Shown piece by piece: positions 10,487-19,991 of a stretch of DNA of 64,000 bases; position 1 is the stretch's first letter; each line of letters opens with the position of its first letter. Location: positions 474,356,187 to 474,420,186 of the forward strand of contig NC_134357.1 of NCBI RefSeq assembly GCF_048569485.1, in the 5' to 3' direction. The notes under the pieces were generated by a model. The model did no database searches. It saw only the letters and a program-made list of their open reading frames with translations, and had not been told where the DNA came from. A program made the translations under genes and the position numbers. The DNA comes from Anomaloglossus baeobatrachus. Lineage: Eukaryota > Chordata > Amphibia > Anura > Aromobatidae.

Positions 10487-11632
10487 ATGGATTATAAAGC
10501 CAGAGTCACTAACTGGCAAGCACAAGTGGCGCATGATTTCAGCAGTGAAGTAACTAGTGATACTAATGATCAGAATGGTATTCCAGTTTTGCAATTACAG
10601 ATTAAGAAATTACTTCAAAAACATACTAAAATCTAGTGGAATAAGATTTATCTGGAGAACTATATTAAGAAAGGATTGGTCCCACGCGGGTTACGGGTTC
10701 AGGTGTTCCCGTCGTTTCCGGTTAATGATGATGTTTTTACTACTAAGTGGGAAAAGGTCTGTTTTGATTGCTCTATTCAATTCATGGGACTTCTTGTTGA
10801 ATTGAATCAAAGCTCCATTGGTACATTGGAGTCAGAACTGGATGATCTGAAAATTAAATTGCAAAGTAGCTGTCCACCTGAGGCTTTTGGACTATTTAAC
10901 AGTACTATGGAGAACGCCGTAGATGAGTGGGAGAAGGATATACGCGAAAGGCAATCAAAAAAGTTAGTACGAGATACAACTGATTTTCAATGGAAAAAAA
11001 TATATAGGTGGCATCGTACACCAAATACTGGCAATGCAAAACGGTCCCTATCAGTTTCATCAAGATCATCGGCTGGTGACATGTCTGGTACTTCATCTAT
11101 TACAACGAGATCGGGGAACATTGGTAAACGGAAATATCAACAGAATTTCAGTTCTAACAAACGACCACAAAATACCACGTCAAATAAAAATCAACCGAAG
11201 GTAATTAATTTATCGGATCATGAGTTTTCTGATATTGAATTGCAGTTATTAGCGAAGGGCCTTACTTTTTCACCTAGCATGAAGTTTGATACCTTTACTG
11301 CAATAAAGGATGTGCATTGTTTCGCTAGGTCTCTGCTACTTAAGAAATTGTTCCACAATAAAGAATTACAGAAAAATTTTCCTTCACTTGATGAGCAGAC
11401 AGCTTTGCAGATCTTAGAGGAATTGGCTATTGAACACAATAACCCGTCATTAGGTAAGGTTCCACAATCTCTTAAACCTAGGTGCAAGAAATTTCCTCCA
11501 TTGACACTGTGCTCCAATATTGATGTTTTTGTTCAGCTAGTTTCAGAGGATTTGTCAAATATTCCAAGAATATCTATCGTGACAATTTGTCTTCAATGGA
11601 GCGTAGTTGCCTCAGACGCCTCAAGAGTTTGA
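10487..11632 (+). pseudogene. PLE1 polyprotein, N-terminal region
   Basis: Starts at ATG 10487 (MDYKARVTNW), aligned with MNFRARDSNW at 22363 in PLE2. The body (RGLRVQVFPSF, then a charged helical region and a basic serine-rich stretch) is the long N-terminal extension upstream of the RT in this PLE group; its function is not known to me. It is interrupted once internally, and its end overlaps the RT frame in another phase. A possible 3' splice site (CAG at 10469) sits 18 bases before the ATG, as in PLE2. Confidence 0.65.
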
Positions 11633-13524
11633 AAGACGTTGTCTATAAGACAGCCGATAAAGGAGGCAACGTGGTTGTGTGGCCAAATAGGTTATATGAA
11701 GCCGAAGCATACAGGCTGTTAAGGGACCGTGCTTGCTATAAAAAATTGACGTTTAATCCTTTGTCATCATATAGGAGTGAAATCCTAAAGATTTTGCAGA
11801 CAGCTTTGGACAAGAGTCTGATTACTAAAGAAGTATTGGATCTCCTTTATGTTAAAGAACCATCTGTTTCTACGTTATACTTGTTACCGAAAGTCCATAA
11901 GAACTCGAAGAACCCACCGGGGAGGCCAATAATTTCTGGCATAGGCAGTCTGACGGAAAAGATCGGTAAATATATTGATGCATTCTTGAAGCCGTTGGTT
12001 GAAACCATTCCATCGTACATACGAGATACATCGGATTTTTTACAAAAAATTGATTCTCTTCACATTGATGATGACATGTTATTGGTCACTTGTGACATTG
12101 AATCATTGTATACCAGTATCCGGCATAGTGATGGTCTTAAGGCGGTTTCATTTTTTCTATCTATGACTAATTACACGAGGGAAGAAAATGAGTTTTTGTT
12201 GTTGGAGTTTTTGCTGACAAAGAATTTCTTTATTTTCAACGGATCCTTCTACCTGCAGCTCCAGGGGACGGCCATGGGCGCTGCTTGTGCGCCGTCCTAC
12301 TCTAATTTATTCCTGGGGCTGTGGGAGAGCGACCTATTTTCTTTGGACAGTCATTCGTCAATGGACCGGGTCATATTTTGGACCCGGTACATTGATGATG
12401 TATTTTTGATATGGCGAGGTACTTCTGATGAGCTCCGGAGCTTTTTTTGTACATTAAACTCCAACCTCCTCAACATTAAATTGACATATAAACCAGATCC
12501 ACACCAAATAGATTTTTTGGATGTCCTTGTCACAAAGGATGAAGAGGGTTGTTTGCAGACAGATATTTTTCGTAAAGAAACATCTGTAAATTCTGTTTTG
12601 CATGCATCATCTTCACACCCTGAACATGTGATTAATTCTGTCCCCACTGGCCAATTTCTTAGGCTTAGACGTAGTTGCTCAACAAAGGAAGTATTTGAAA
12701 AACAAGCAATGGACCTTCAGGAGAGATTTTTACAACGTGGCTACAGCAAGCGAAGTATCAAAAGAGCGTTTAATCGGGCTAAATATACACCACGACAGGA
12801 CTTAGCCTATCCGAAGAACAAACCCAAAGAAACACCCAAGGTAAGATTGGTCACACAGTACCATTCACAGTGGGGGTTGATGGTCAATGTCTTCAAAAAA
12901 CATTGGCCTATTTTATTGGCGGATCCTGTATTAAAGGAATATTTGTCCAATCAACCAACCATCACAGCTCGTCGATCTTGTAATTTGAAAGATCACTTGG
13001 TGAAGAGCTACTATAGCCCTACTAATCAAAAGCTGATTTCATCTACCAGTGTGTCACATGTTTGGGGATGTAAAAAGTGCGGCAACTGTGTAGCCTGTCC
13101 AAATATTGAAACATCAAAAACGTTCCTATCATCTGGAGGGAAAGAATTTCTGATTACACAAACTATCACTTGTTCCACGAAGATGGTTATATACCATGCC
13201 ACGTGCCCTTGCTCCAAAATTTATGTGGGATTGACAACAAGAGCCCTGAAAATCAGAGCTAGAGAACATGTTAGGGACATTTTGGCAGCTACAAATGAAG
13301 ATGATGTGGAATTGTTAAAAACTCTCCCCAAACATTTTAAGCTGTATCATTCTTGTGATCCGTCTGGTCTCCGTATTAAGGGCATTGACCGAGTACATAC
13401 AGATCTTCGAGGTGGTAGTTTGAGTCAAATCCTGGCTCAAAGAGAAGCCAGGTGGATTTGGACGTTAGGGACCCTACAACCGGCTGGACTTAATGAGAAT
13501 TTAAGTTTTTCGTCTTTTCTCTGA
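11587..13524 (+). CDS. PLE1 reverse transcriptase plus GIY-YIG endonuclease
   Basis: A 645-residue open frame covers the two enzymatic parts. The RT, related to telomerase RT (family knowledge), spans roughly residues 90-340, with KNPPGRPIISGIG, CDIESLYTSI, GTAMGAACAPSYSNLFLG and the catalytic YIDD at residues 268-271. A cysteine linker CKKCGNCVAC begins at residue 495. The GIY-YIG nuclease follows, with VIYHATCP near 533 and IYVG at 545-548, then RAREH. The enzyme would nick DNA and prime reverse transcription from the nick. The true protein starts upstream in the neighbouring frame, so this methionine is only where the open frame begins. Confidence 0.85.
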   Translation: MSSMERSCLRRLKSLKDVVYKTADKGGNVVVWPNRLYEAEAYRLLRDRACYKKLTFNPLSSYRSEILKILQTALDKSLITKEVLDLLYVKEPSVSTLYLLPKVHKNSKNPPGRPIISGIGSLTEKIGKYIDAFLKPLVETIPSYIRDTSDFLQKIDSLHIDDDMLLVTCDIESLYTSIRHSDGLKAVSFFLSMTNYTREENEFLLLEFLLTKNFFIFNGSFYLQLQGTAMGAACAPSYSNLFLGLWESDLFSLDSHSSMDRVIFWTRYIDDVFLIWRGTSDELRSFFCTLNSNLLNIKLTYKPDPHQIDFLDVLVTKDEEGCLQTDIFRKETSVNSVLHASSSHPEHVINSVPTGQFLRLRRSCSTKEVFEKQAMDLQERFLQRGYSKRSIKRAFNRAKYTPRQDLAYPKNKPKETPKVRLVTQYHSQWGLMVNVFKKHWPILLADPVLKEYLSNQPTITARRSCNLKDHLVKSYYSPTNQKLISSTSVSHVWGCKKCGNCVACPNIETSKTFLSSGGKEFLITQTITCSTKMVIYHATCPCSKIYVGLTTRALKIRAREHVRDILAATNEDDVELLKTLPKHFKLYHSCDPSGLRIKGIDRVHTDLRGGSLSQILAQREARWIWTLGTLQPAGLNENLSFSSFL

Positions 13525-14285
13525 TCATTGTATCATTCTTGTTTTTAATTGTTTTTAAGTTATGTTTTTATGTTTAACAAAAATAATTTTTTATTTATTT
13601 CAGCTGATATTATAAGTATTGAATTTTTGTACTGCTCTGCTCTGCTTGAGATTCGCTGCGTGGGGATAGGTATATTAATCACAGGAGGAAGAAAGGAGAA
13701 TGTCGGAAGATATGGATATATCAATAACTCAATCAAAAAATAAGTAACAAAGAAAACAAAGAAACATATGTCTCACTTTTTCTCTGTCTCCATTATGCAT
13801 CATATGTAGTTTAATTTTCACAGTATTTTTTACACACATTGTTTCATTATATGCATGAGTATACTCTTATGCATTATGAAGAATTTTGTTCTCACCATGT
13901 ATTGTATATTTTTTTATTATTTTTCAATAATATCACTCACATTTATGTGTTTTAATTTTTTCACGTATTTTTGATTGGTAAGATTATTTAATATTAATGA
14001 TCACACTCGGCTAAAATTTTTAATTTTTTTGGTAGCCACCAATTAATCTTTCATGTAGTTATACATATGTACTTTGGTGTTCACTTTATATTTATTATGA
14101 GTGCACAATTGCACTTTATATCTTCATATATATTTAACATATATGTATGCATATGGATGACCTGCTCTCTTTATATATTTTTTATATATTAGGATCACAT
14201 TTTTGTACATCACCTTTTAATGTTGTCACTATTGCGGACAGATATTTATATTAATTTTTATTGTATATAACACACCATATATGTG

Positions 14286-14325
<40 letters not shown>
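13525..14325 (+). other. PLE1 3' non-coding region
   Basis: AT-rich stretch after the polyprotein stop with long T and A runs, no open frame of note, ending in a TA microsatellite (about 14290-14325) into which the Tc1 copy inserted. I see no gene. Confidence 0.5.
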
Positions 14326-14328
<3 letters not shown>

Positions 14329-15977
14329 TTAGGTCCAGAAATATTTGGACAGTGACACAAGTTTTGTTATTTTAGCTGTTTACAAAAACATATTCAGAAA
14401 TACAATTATATATATAATATGGGCTGAAAGTGCACACTCCCAGCTGCAATATGAGAGTTTTCACATCCAAATCGGAGAAAGAGTTTAGGAATCATAGCTC
14501 TGTAATGCATAGCCTCCTCTTTTTCAAGGGACCAAAAGTAATTGGACAAGGGACTCTAAGGGCTGCAATTAACTCTGAAGGCGTCTCCCTCATTAACCTG
14601 TAATCAATGAAGTAGTTTAAAGGTCTGTGGTTGATTATAGGTGTGTGGTTTTGCACTTGGAAGTTGTTGCTGTGACCAGACAACATGCGGTCTAAGGAAC
14701 TCTCAATTGAGGTGAAGCAGAACATCCTGAGGCTGAAAAAAAAGAAAAAATCCATCAGAGAGATAGCAGACATGCTTGGAGTAGCAAAATCAACAGTCTG
14801 GTACATTCTGAGAAAAAAGGAATTGACTGGTGAGCTTGGGAACTCAAAAAGGCCTGGGCGTCCACGGATGACAACAGTGGTGGATGATCGCCGCATACTT
14901 TCTTTGGTGAAGAAGAACCCGTTCACAACATCAACTGAAGTCCAGAATACTCTCAGTGAAGTAGGTGTATCTGTCTCTAAGTCAACAGTAAAGAGAAGAC
15001 TCCATGAAAGTAAATACAAAGGGTTCACATCTAGATGCAAACCATTCATCAATTCCAAAAATAAACAGGCCAGAGTTAAATTTGCTGAAAAACACCTCAT
15101 GAAGCCAGCTCAGTTCTGGAAAAGTATTCTATGGACAGATGAGACAAAGATAAACCTGTACCAGAATGATGGTAAGAAAAAAGTTTGGAGAAGAAAGGGA
15201 ACGGCACATGATCCAAGGCACACCACATCTTCTGTAAAACATGGTGGAGGCAATGTGATGGCATGGGCATGCATGGCTTTCAATGGCGCTGGGTCACTTG
15301 TGTTTATTGATGACATAACAGCAGACAAGAGTAGCCGAATGAATTCTGAAGTGTACCGGGATATACTTTCAGCCCAGATTCAGCCAAATGCCGCAAAGTT
15401 GATCGGACGGCGCTTCATAGTACAGATGGACAATGACCCCAAGCATACAGCCAAAGCTACCCAGGAGTTCATGAGTGCAAGAAAGTGGAACATTCTGCAA
15501 TGGCCAAGTCAATCACCAGATCTTAACCCAATTGAGCATGCATTTCACTTGCTCAAATCCAGACTTAAGACGGAAAGACCCACAAACAAGCAAGACCTGA
15601 AGGCAGCAGCTGTAAAGGCCTGGCAAAGCATTAAGAAGGAGGAAACCCAGCGTTTGGTGATGTCCATGGGTTCCAGACTTAAGGCAGTGATTGCCTCCAA
15701 AGGATTCGCAACAAAATATTGAAAATAAAAATATTTTGTTTGGGTTTGGTTTATTTGTCCAATTACTTTTGACCTCCTAAAATGTGGAGTGTTTGTAAAG
15801 AAATGTGTACAATTCCTACAATTTCTATCAGATATTTTTGTTCAAACCTTCAAATTAAACGTTACAATCTGCACTTGAATTCTGTTGTAGAGATTTCATT
15901 TCAAATCCAATGTGGTGGCATGCAGAGCCCAACTCGCGAAAATTGTGTCACTGTCCAAATATTTCTGGACCTAACTG
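14326..15977 (+). mobile_element. Tc1-like transposon, family T1 copy 1 (intact coding)
   Basis: Ends are CAGTTAGGTCCAGAAATATT and its reverse complement (AATATTTCTGGACCTAACTG), flanked by TA on both sides (14324-14325, 15978-15979), the standard Tc1/mariner target duplication. Inserted within a TA microsatellite of PLE1. Two further, broken copies of the same family occur at 25850 and 34869. Confidence 0.95.
14685..15722 (+). CDS. Tc1-like transposase, full length, DD34E
   Basis: An uninterrupted 345-residue frame, the usual length for Tc1 transposases. It starts at MRSKELSIEVKQNILRL with paired helix-turn-helix domains (residues about 1-110) and the AT-hook-like GRPR at 58-61. A lysine-rich run lies at 18-22. 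The catalytic triad is complete: D152 in WTDETK, D249 in MDNDPKHT and E284 in NPIEHAF, with 34 residues between the second and third. It ends ASKGFATKY. This enzyme would cut and paste its own element and related copies at TA sites in the nucleus. No break is visible, so it may still be functional or very recently silenced. Confidence 0.93.
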   Translation: MRSKELSIEVKQNILRLKKKKKSIREIADMLGVAKSTVWYILRKKELTGELGNSKRPGRPRMTTVVDDRRILSLVKKNPFTTSTEVQNTLSEVGVSVSKSTVKRRLHESKYKGFTSRCKPFINSKNKQARVKFAEKHLMKPAQFWKSILWTDETKINLYQNDGKKKVWRRKGTAHDPRHTTSSVKHGGGNVMAWACMAFNGAGSLVFIDDITADKSSRMNSEVYRDILSAQIQPNAAKLIGRRFIVQMDNDPKHTAKATQEFMSARKWNILQWPSQSPDLNPIEHAFHLLKSRLKTERPTNKQDLKAAAVKAWQSIKKEETQRLVMSMGSRLKAVIASKGFATKY

Positions 15978-15985
15978 TATGTATA

Positions 15986-16025
<40 letters not shown>

Positions 16026-16736
16026 TTTTTATACTATTGTCTTAACATATAAGTAGCTGCATTTGCATTTTTTATCACTATATTTGACCAGGAATTTTAT
16101 CACATTACTGTTTCCTATATCAAACTGTGCCACTATGACGTCTATTGCACTCTTTTCCTTTTCTTTTCTTGTTTTCTTCATAGTAAATGGCTTCTGCCTG
16201 TTTTCTACCGCTTATACGGCACAATTGTTGACTTATCTGTGTGCATTTGCGCTGAATTTTTCCCTTGCCTATGTAGCCGGGGGTGTCTATACTAGATGGT
16301 GGCGTTTCATTGGTTCAATGTGCGTCACATTACACCTGTCTTAAAATAAGTAGTTGTACCTCTTATTACTATATTTCAGTTGGCCAGAAATCATGTCTAT
16401 CATATTGTGCCATAATGATGTCAATTACATCCTTCTCTTCCTTATGGCAAATGGCTCTTGCCTGTTTTTTACTGTCTATACGGCACAACTGTGGACTCAC
16501 TTGTGCGCATGCGCGCTGACTTCTCCCTCGTCTATGCAGTCGGGGGCGTCTACTCTAGGTAGTGGCGTTGCATTGGCCCAATGCGCGTCGCGTCACACCT
16601 GGAGACGCCCCTAGCTGCGGTGACGACGGCGGCGTCAGTGTTGCCATGCGCCACACAGGAAGTGATGTCCTTAGTTGCGGTCACGTGTTCGCAGGCCCTA
16701 TCAGCTGATTCCCCATACTATTTAAGAGCGGTACAT
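15978..16736 (+). promoter_or_regulatory. PLE1 region before the right pLTR, with tandem promoter-like duplication
   Basis: After a TA microsatellite (about 15980-16020) come two diverged direct repeats, about 16085-16340 and 16370-16605. Matching words include TATACGGCACAA and GTCTATACTAG/GTCTACTCTAG. The second unit becomes GC-rich with ATGCGCG-type words and leads into the segment before the ribozyme motif. In a PLE this is where the promoter of the downstream pLTR is expected; promoter function is inferred. Confidence 0.5.
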
Positions 16737-17456
16737 TCAAACACTCATTACACTCTCCCTGGAAAAAGACTGCTTGTCGAAACGCGCGTAGGAGTTTCCA
16801 GACAAGACCTTTGTTTCCCTAGGTAATTATGCACTTACTCTGATGGCTTTAACATACCAGTGATTATTTACATTGTTCCCTATGGTGATCCCCTGATTAG
16901 ATTAGCGTGGTTCTTTGGCTACCTGTTTGTGCAGGGCTAATTGTGGTGGTTATTTACCAAGCATTGACTATATACTTTCTCTTGATAATGGTAATTTCTA
17001 CCTTGAGTCAGCATGCTTACTGAATAATGTGCAATATTTATAATTTTATTAACATCACTAGGTATTTTATTTACGTATATTGCCTGCCTACTAACATCTA
17101 TATATGATCCCCTTTCTGGAATCACTGTAGTATATATATTGGGGATATTACATCAAAAATTGGATCATCACGGATATATGTTGTATTTTTTGGCTAGCAA
17201 ATTTTTGCTATGTACATTATTTGTGACCTTGTTGTGAAACAATCGTCTTCTGTCTTTAATTCTCTGCTGACGCCATGTCCACTTATTGATACTATTTGTT
17301 AGTAAATTATGAAATAATAAAATTTAATTCTTTATATGTCGTGTAGCGCAATTTTTTGTATGATATATTGCTAGTGTTGCGCTGACATAGGGTCATATGT
17401 TGCTTAGGCTTAAACCGCTTTTTTTGACCTTATAATTAGCAAGATGTTTGATCTAT
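16737..17456 (+). repeat. PLE1 right pLTR
   Basis: Direct repeat of the left pLTR, starting CAAACACTCATTACACTC near 16739. Differences from the left copy are scattered single bases, so the two have had only modest time to diverge. Confidence 0.85.
16755..16794 (+). ncRNA. Hammerhead ribozyme-like motif, PLE1 right pLTR (degenerate)
   Basis: CTCC (16755-16758) pairs with GGAG (16791-16794). GAC/GTC can form stem II, GAAAC is at 16779-16783, and GTA precedes the expected cut. The first core box is CTGGAAA, as in the left pLTR, so both copies share the altered core. Confidence 0.5.
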
Positions 17457-18257
17457 TTTAAAAGACTTATGAAGCACATTTTTCATGGAACTCCAAAATG
17501 GAAAAAATTGAGAACAATGGTATGCAAAAGCAAAAGGAATGGTTGGAAGCGTCTCCCTGACTCAAAGTTGTTTTTATTAATAAAGTTTTTTGTGTTTTGT
17601 TACAAAAGTTAAAATAATGCCGGGGCTTTTACTTGTTTTTTTAAGGTACAGTGCGGGGTATGTTTTTAAGAGATTGCATGTAGATTTATTGGTCAACCAT
17701 TATGTTTTACTGTGTCCCCCAAAGCATCATGAAATTCTGAGCATTGAGTATGACCTATCCCACGGGGAGCTGTTGACTGACCAGAAAAAGCTAACAGCAG
17801 CCTGCAAGAGACATGAGGTAATGGGATGTCTCCAATTGCTCTTCCTCTAGGTTCCAGCTGGTGTGGAACAATGTCTTATGTCCAGCCCCGAGTAATGCAC
17901 AAAAGGATTTTGCCTGGTTAATCACACTCCAATGCCTCCCCACCAAAGCATTTGAGTGTCAAGTCCCCACCGGATTCCGTTCATGCAACTTCTGCATCAA
18001 TTACTAAGCGACACCGTGTTCCCGCAGTGGATAGTGCTGGTGATGGGAGAAAAGTTGGTGCCAGTGATTCTGGTGCATGCAGGCTCCGCTTATCCACTAA
18101 GCTGGGTTCCCCTGGGATCTGCTGTACTGACTGTAGGTGGCGTGTGTCTTCCAGTGTAAGTTACCATCATTCAGCCTCAGTCAATGGGAAGACACTATAC
18201 CCTTTTAATTCCCCCTCCTGTCTGCTGGCTACTGCCAGAGATAGTTCTGTTTTCATG
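17457..18257 (+). pseudogene. LINE-A ORF2, part 3: C-terminal domain
   Basis: After PLE1 the LINE resumes with FKRLMKHIFHGTPKWKKL. Near 17866-17985 comes WNNVLCPAPSNAQKDFAWL, then LPTKAFECQ and a CNFC pair. The W-N-V ... DxAW ... LPTxAF arrangement is the C-terminal signature of L1/Tx1-clade ORF2 ahead of its zinc knuckle (family knowledge). Stops between the blocks show decay. After about 18000 I recognise nothing further up to the Tc1 at 18260. Confidence 0.55.
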
Positions 18258-18259
18258 TA

Positions 18260-19814
18260 CAGTCATGGCCAAAAGTTTTGAGAATGCTACAAATATTAAT
18301 TTTTACAAAGTCTACTGCTTAAGTTTTTCTAATGGCAATTTGCATATACTCCAGAATGTCATAAAGAGTGATCAGCTTAACAGCAATTACTTGCAAAGTC
18401 AATATTGGCTAAGAAAATGAACTTTAACCCCCAAAACACATTTCAACATCATTGCATTCCTGCCTTAAAAGGAGCAGCTAACATTGTTTTAGTGATTGTC
18501 CCATTAACACAGGTGTGGGTGTTGATGAGGACAGGGCTGGCGATCAATCAGTCATGATTAAGTAAGAATGACACCACTGGACACTTTAAAAGGAGGCTGG
18601 TGCTTGGTATCATTGTTTCTCTTCAGTTAACCATGGTTATCTCTAAAGAAACACGTGCAGCCATCATTGCTCTGCAAAAAAATGGCCTAACAGGGAAGAG
18701 TATCGCAGCTACAAAGATTGCACCTCAGTCAACAATCTATCGCATCATCAAGAACTTCAAGGAGAGAGCTCCCATTTTTGCCAAAAAGGCTCCAGGGCGC
18801 CCAAGAAGGACCAGCAAACGCCAGGACCGTATCTTAAAACTGTTTCAGCTGCGGGATCGGACTACCAGCAGTGCCGAGCTAGCTCAGCAATGGCAGCAGG
18901 GTGGTGTGAGTGCTTCTGCACGCACTGTGAGGCGGAGACTGCTTGAGCAAGGCCTGGTTTCAAGGAGGGCATCAAAGAAGCCACTTCTCTCCAGAAAAAA
19001 CAACAGGGACCGACTGATATTCTGCAAAAGGTACAGGGAGTAGACTGCTGAGGACTGGGGTAAAGTCATTTTCTCAGATGAATCCCTTTTTCGATTGTTT
19101 GGGACATCTGGAAAACAGCTTATTAGGAGAAGAGGTGAGCGCTACCACCAGTCTTGTCTCATGCAAACTGTTAAGCATCCTGAAACGATTCATGTGTGGG
19201 GTTGCTTCTCAGCCAAGGGAATCGGCTCACTCACAGTCTTGCCTAAAAACACAGCCATGAATAAAGAATGGTACCAGAATGTCCTCCAAGAGCAACTTCT
19301 CCCAACTGTCCAAGAGCAGTTTGGCGCCCAACAATGCCTTTTCCAGCATGATGGAGCACCTTGCCATAAAGCAAAGGTGATCACTAAATGGCTCATGGAA
19401 CAAAACATAGAGATTTTGGGTCCATGGTCTGGAAACTCCCCAGATCTTAATCACATTGAGAACTTGTGGGCAATCATCAAGAGACGGGAGGACAAACAAA
19501 AACCAACAAATTCTGGAAAAATGCAAGCATTGCTTATGCAAGAATGGACAGCTATCAGTCAGGATTTGGTCCAGAAGTTGATTGAGAGCATGCCAGGGAG
19601 AATTGCAGAGGTCCTGAAGAAGAAGGGTCAACACTGCAAATATTGACTTGCTGCATTAACTCATTCTGTCAATATAACCTTTTGGTACTCATATGATTGC
19701 AATTATATTTCTGTATGTGATGTAAAAATCAGACAAACAATAAAAAACCAGAGGGCAACAGATCATGAGAAAATATAATTTTGGTGTCATTCTCAAAACT
19801 TTTGGCCATGACTG
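18260..19814 (+). mobile_element. Tc1-like transposon, family T2
   Basis: Terminal inverted repeats are CAGTCATGGCCAAAAGTTTT and its complement, flanked by TA at 18258-18259 and 19815-19816. Size 1555 bp. It lies at the end of the recognisable LINE-A sequence. Confidence 0.95.
18633..19646 (+). pseudogene. Tc1-like transposase, one stop codon
   Basis: The reading frame starts at ATG 18633 (MVISKETRAAIIALQ) and would run 337 residues to 19646, ending KKKGQHCKY. A single in-frame TAG at 19041-19043 stands where a tryptophan is expected in KRYREWTAEDW-type sequence. Otherwise the frame is continuous. The GRPRR hook, the catalytic FSDES, FQHDGAPCH and the late SPDLNHIENLW block are present. As it stands, the product would be an N-terminal DNA-binding half only. 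Confidence 0.88.
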
Positions 19815-19816
19815 TA

Positions 19817-19989
19817 GGCTGCTTTCACACATCAGTTTTTTGTCGTCAGCCACAATCCGGCATGTGCCTGTTGCAACGGATCCGGGGCAAGATGTGCAAA
19901 AACGGATGTCGAATACGTAAAAAATGGATCTGGCGAATCCGTTTTTTCGGTTTTATACCGGATCCATTTTTGGCTACTGTAAACCTATA
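19817..19989. repeat. Dispersed MITE-like repeat
   Basis: A short non-coding piece beginning GGCTGCTTTCACACATC with several CGGATCC and GGATCCATTTTT words. I know this pattern from common frog dispersed repeats, possibly hAT-derived. Both ends are cut by Tc1 insertions, so no terminal repeats can be checked. Confidence 0.35.
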
Positions 19990-19991
19990 TA

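Larger units (their letters stand above)
9724..17456 (+). mobile_element. PLE1: Penelope-like retroelement with pseudo-LTRs
   Basis: The element is bounded by the 12-bp direct repeat TTTAAAAGACTT (9712-9723 and 17457-17468), which restores the host LINE reading across the gap. It has direct terminal repeats of about 0.7 kb (pLTRs) at both ends, a coding region at 10487-13524, and a 3' region holding a Tc1 copy at 14326-15977. Without the Tc1 it is about 6.1 kb. The RT plus GIY-YIG nuclease layout and the cysteine-rich linker resemble Neptune-type PLEs, but that subgroup is an inference. The reading frame has about two breaks, so this copy is not autonomous. Confidence 0.85.
5525..18257 (+). 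mobile_element. Tx1-clade LINE (LINE-A), 5'-truncated and split
   Basis: This is a decayed non-LTR retrotransposon with the order endonuclease, reverse transcriptase, C-terminal domain. It is cut apart by a minus-strand PLE at 7687-9338 and by PLE1 at 9724-17456, and a Tc1 element interrupts it from 18260. Its peptides align block by block with the Keno1 ORF2 in this window (IEPLL, YMDD, LGIHFDNE/LGMDFDEE, ILPMILYIALVFPP-type), placing it in the same Tx1 group. Only the end of ORF1 is left at the 5' side (5540-5745). The true 3' end is not clear. Confidence 0.7.

Noticed and set aside
14492-15100. Minus-strand frame of 202 residues opposite the Tc1 transposase
   Set aside because: Antisense shadow; the same frame recurs opposite each T1 copy and carries no known motif.
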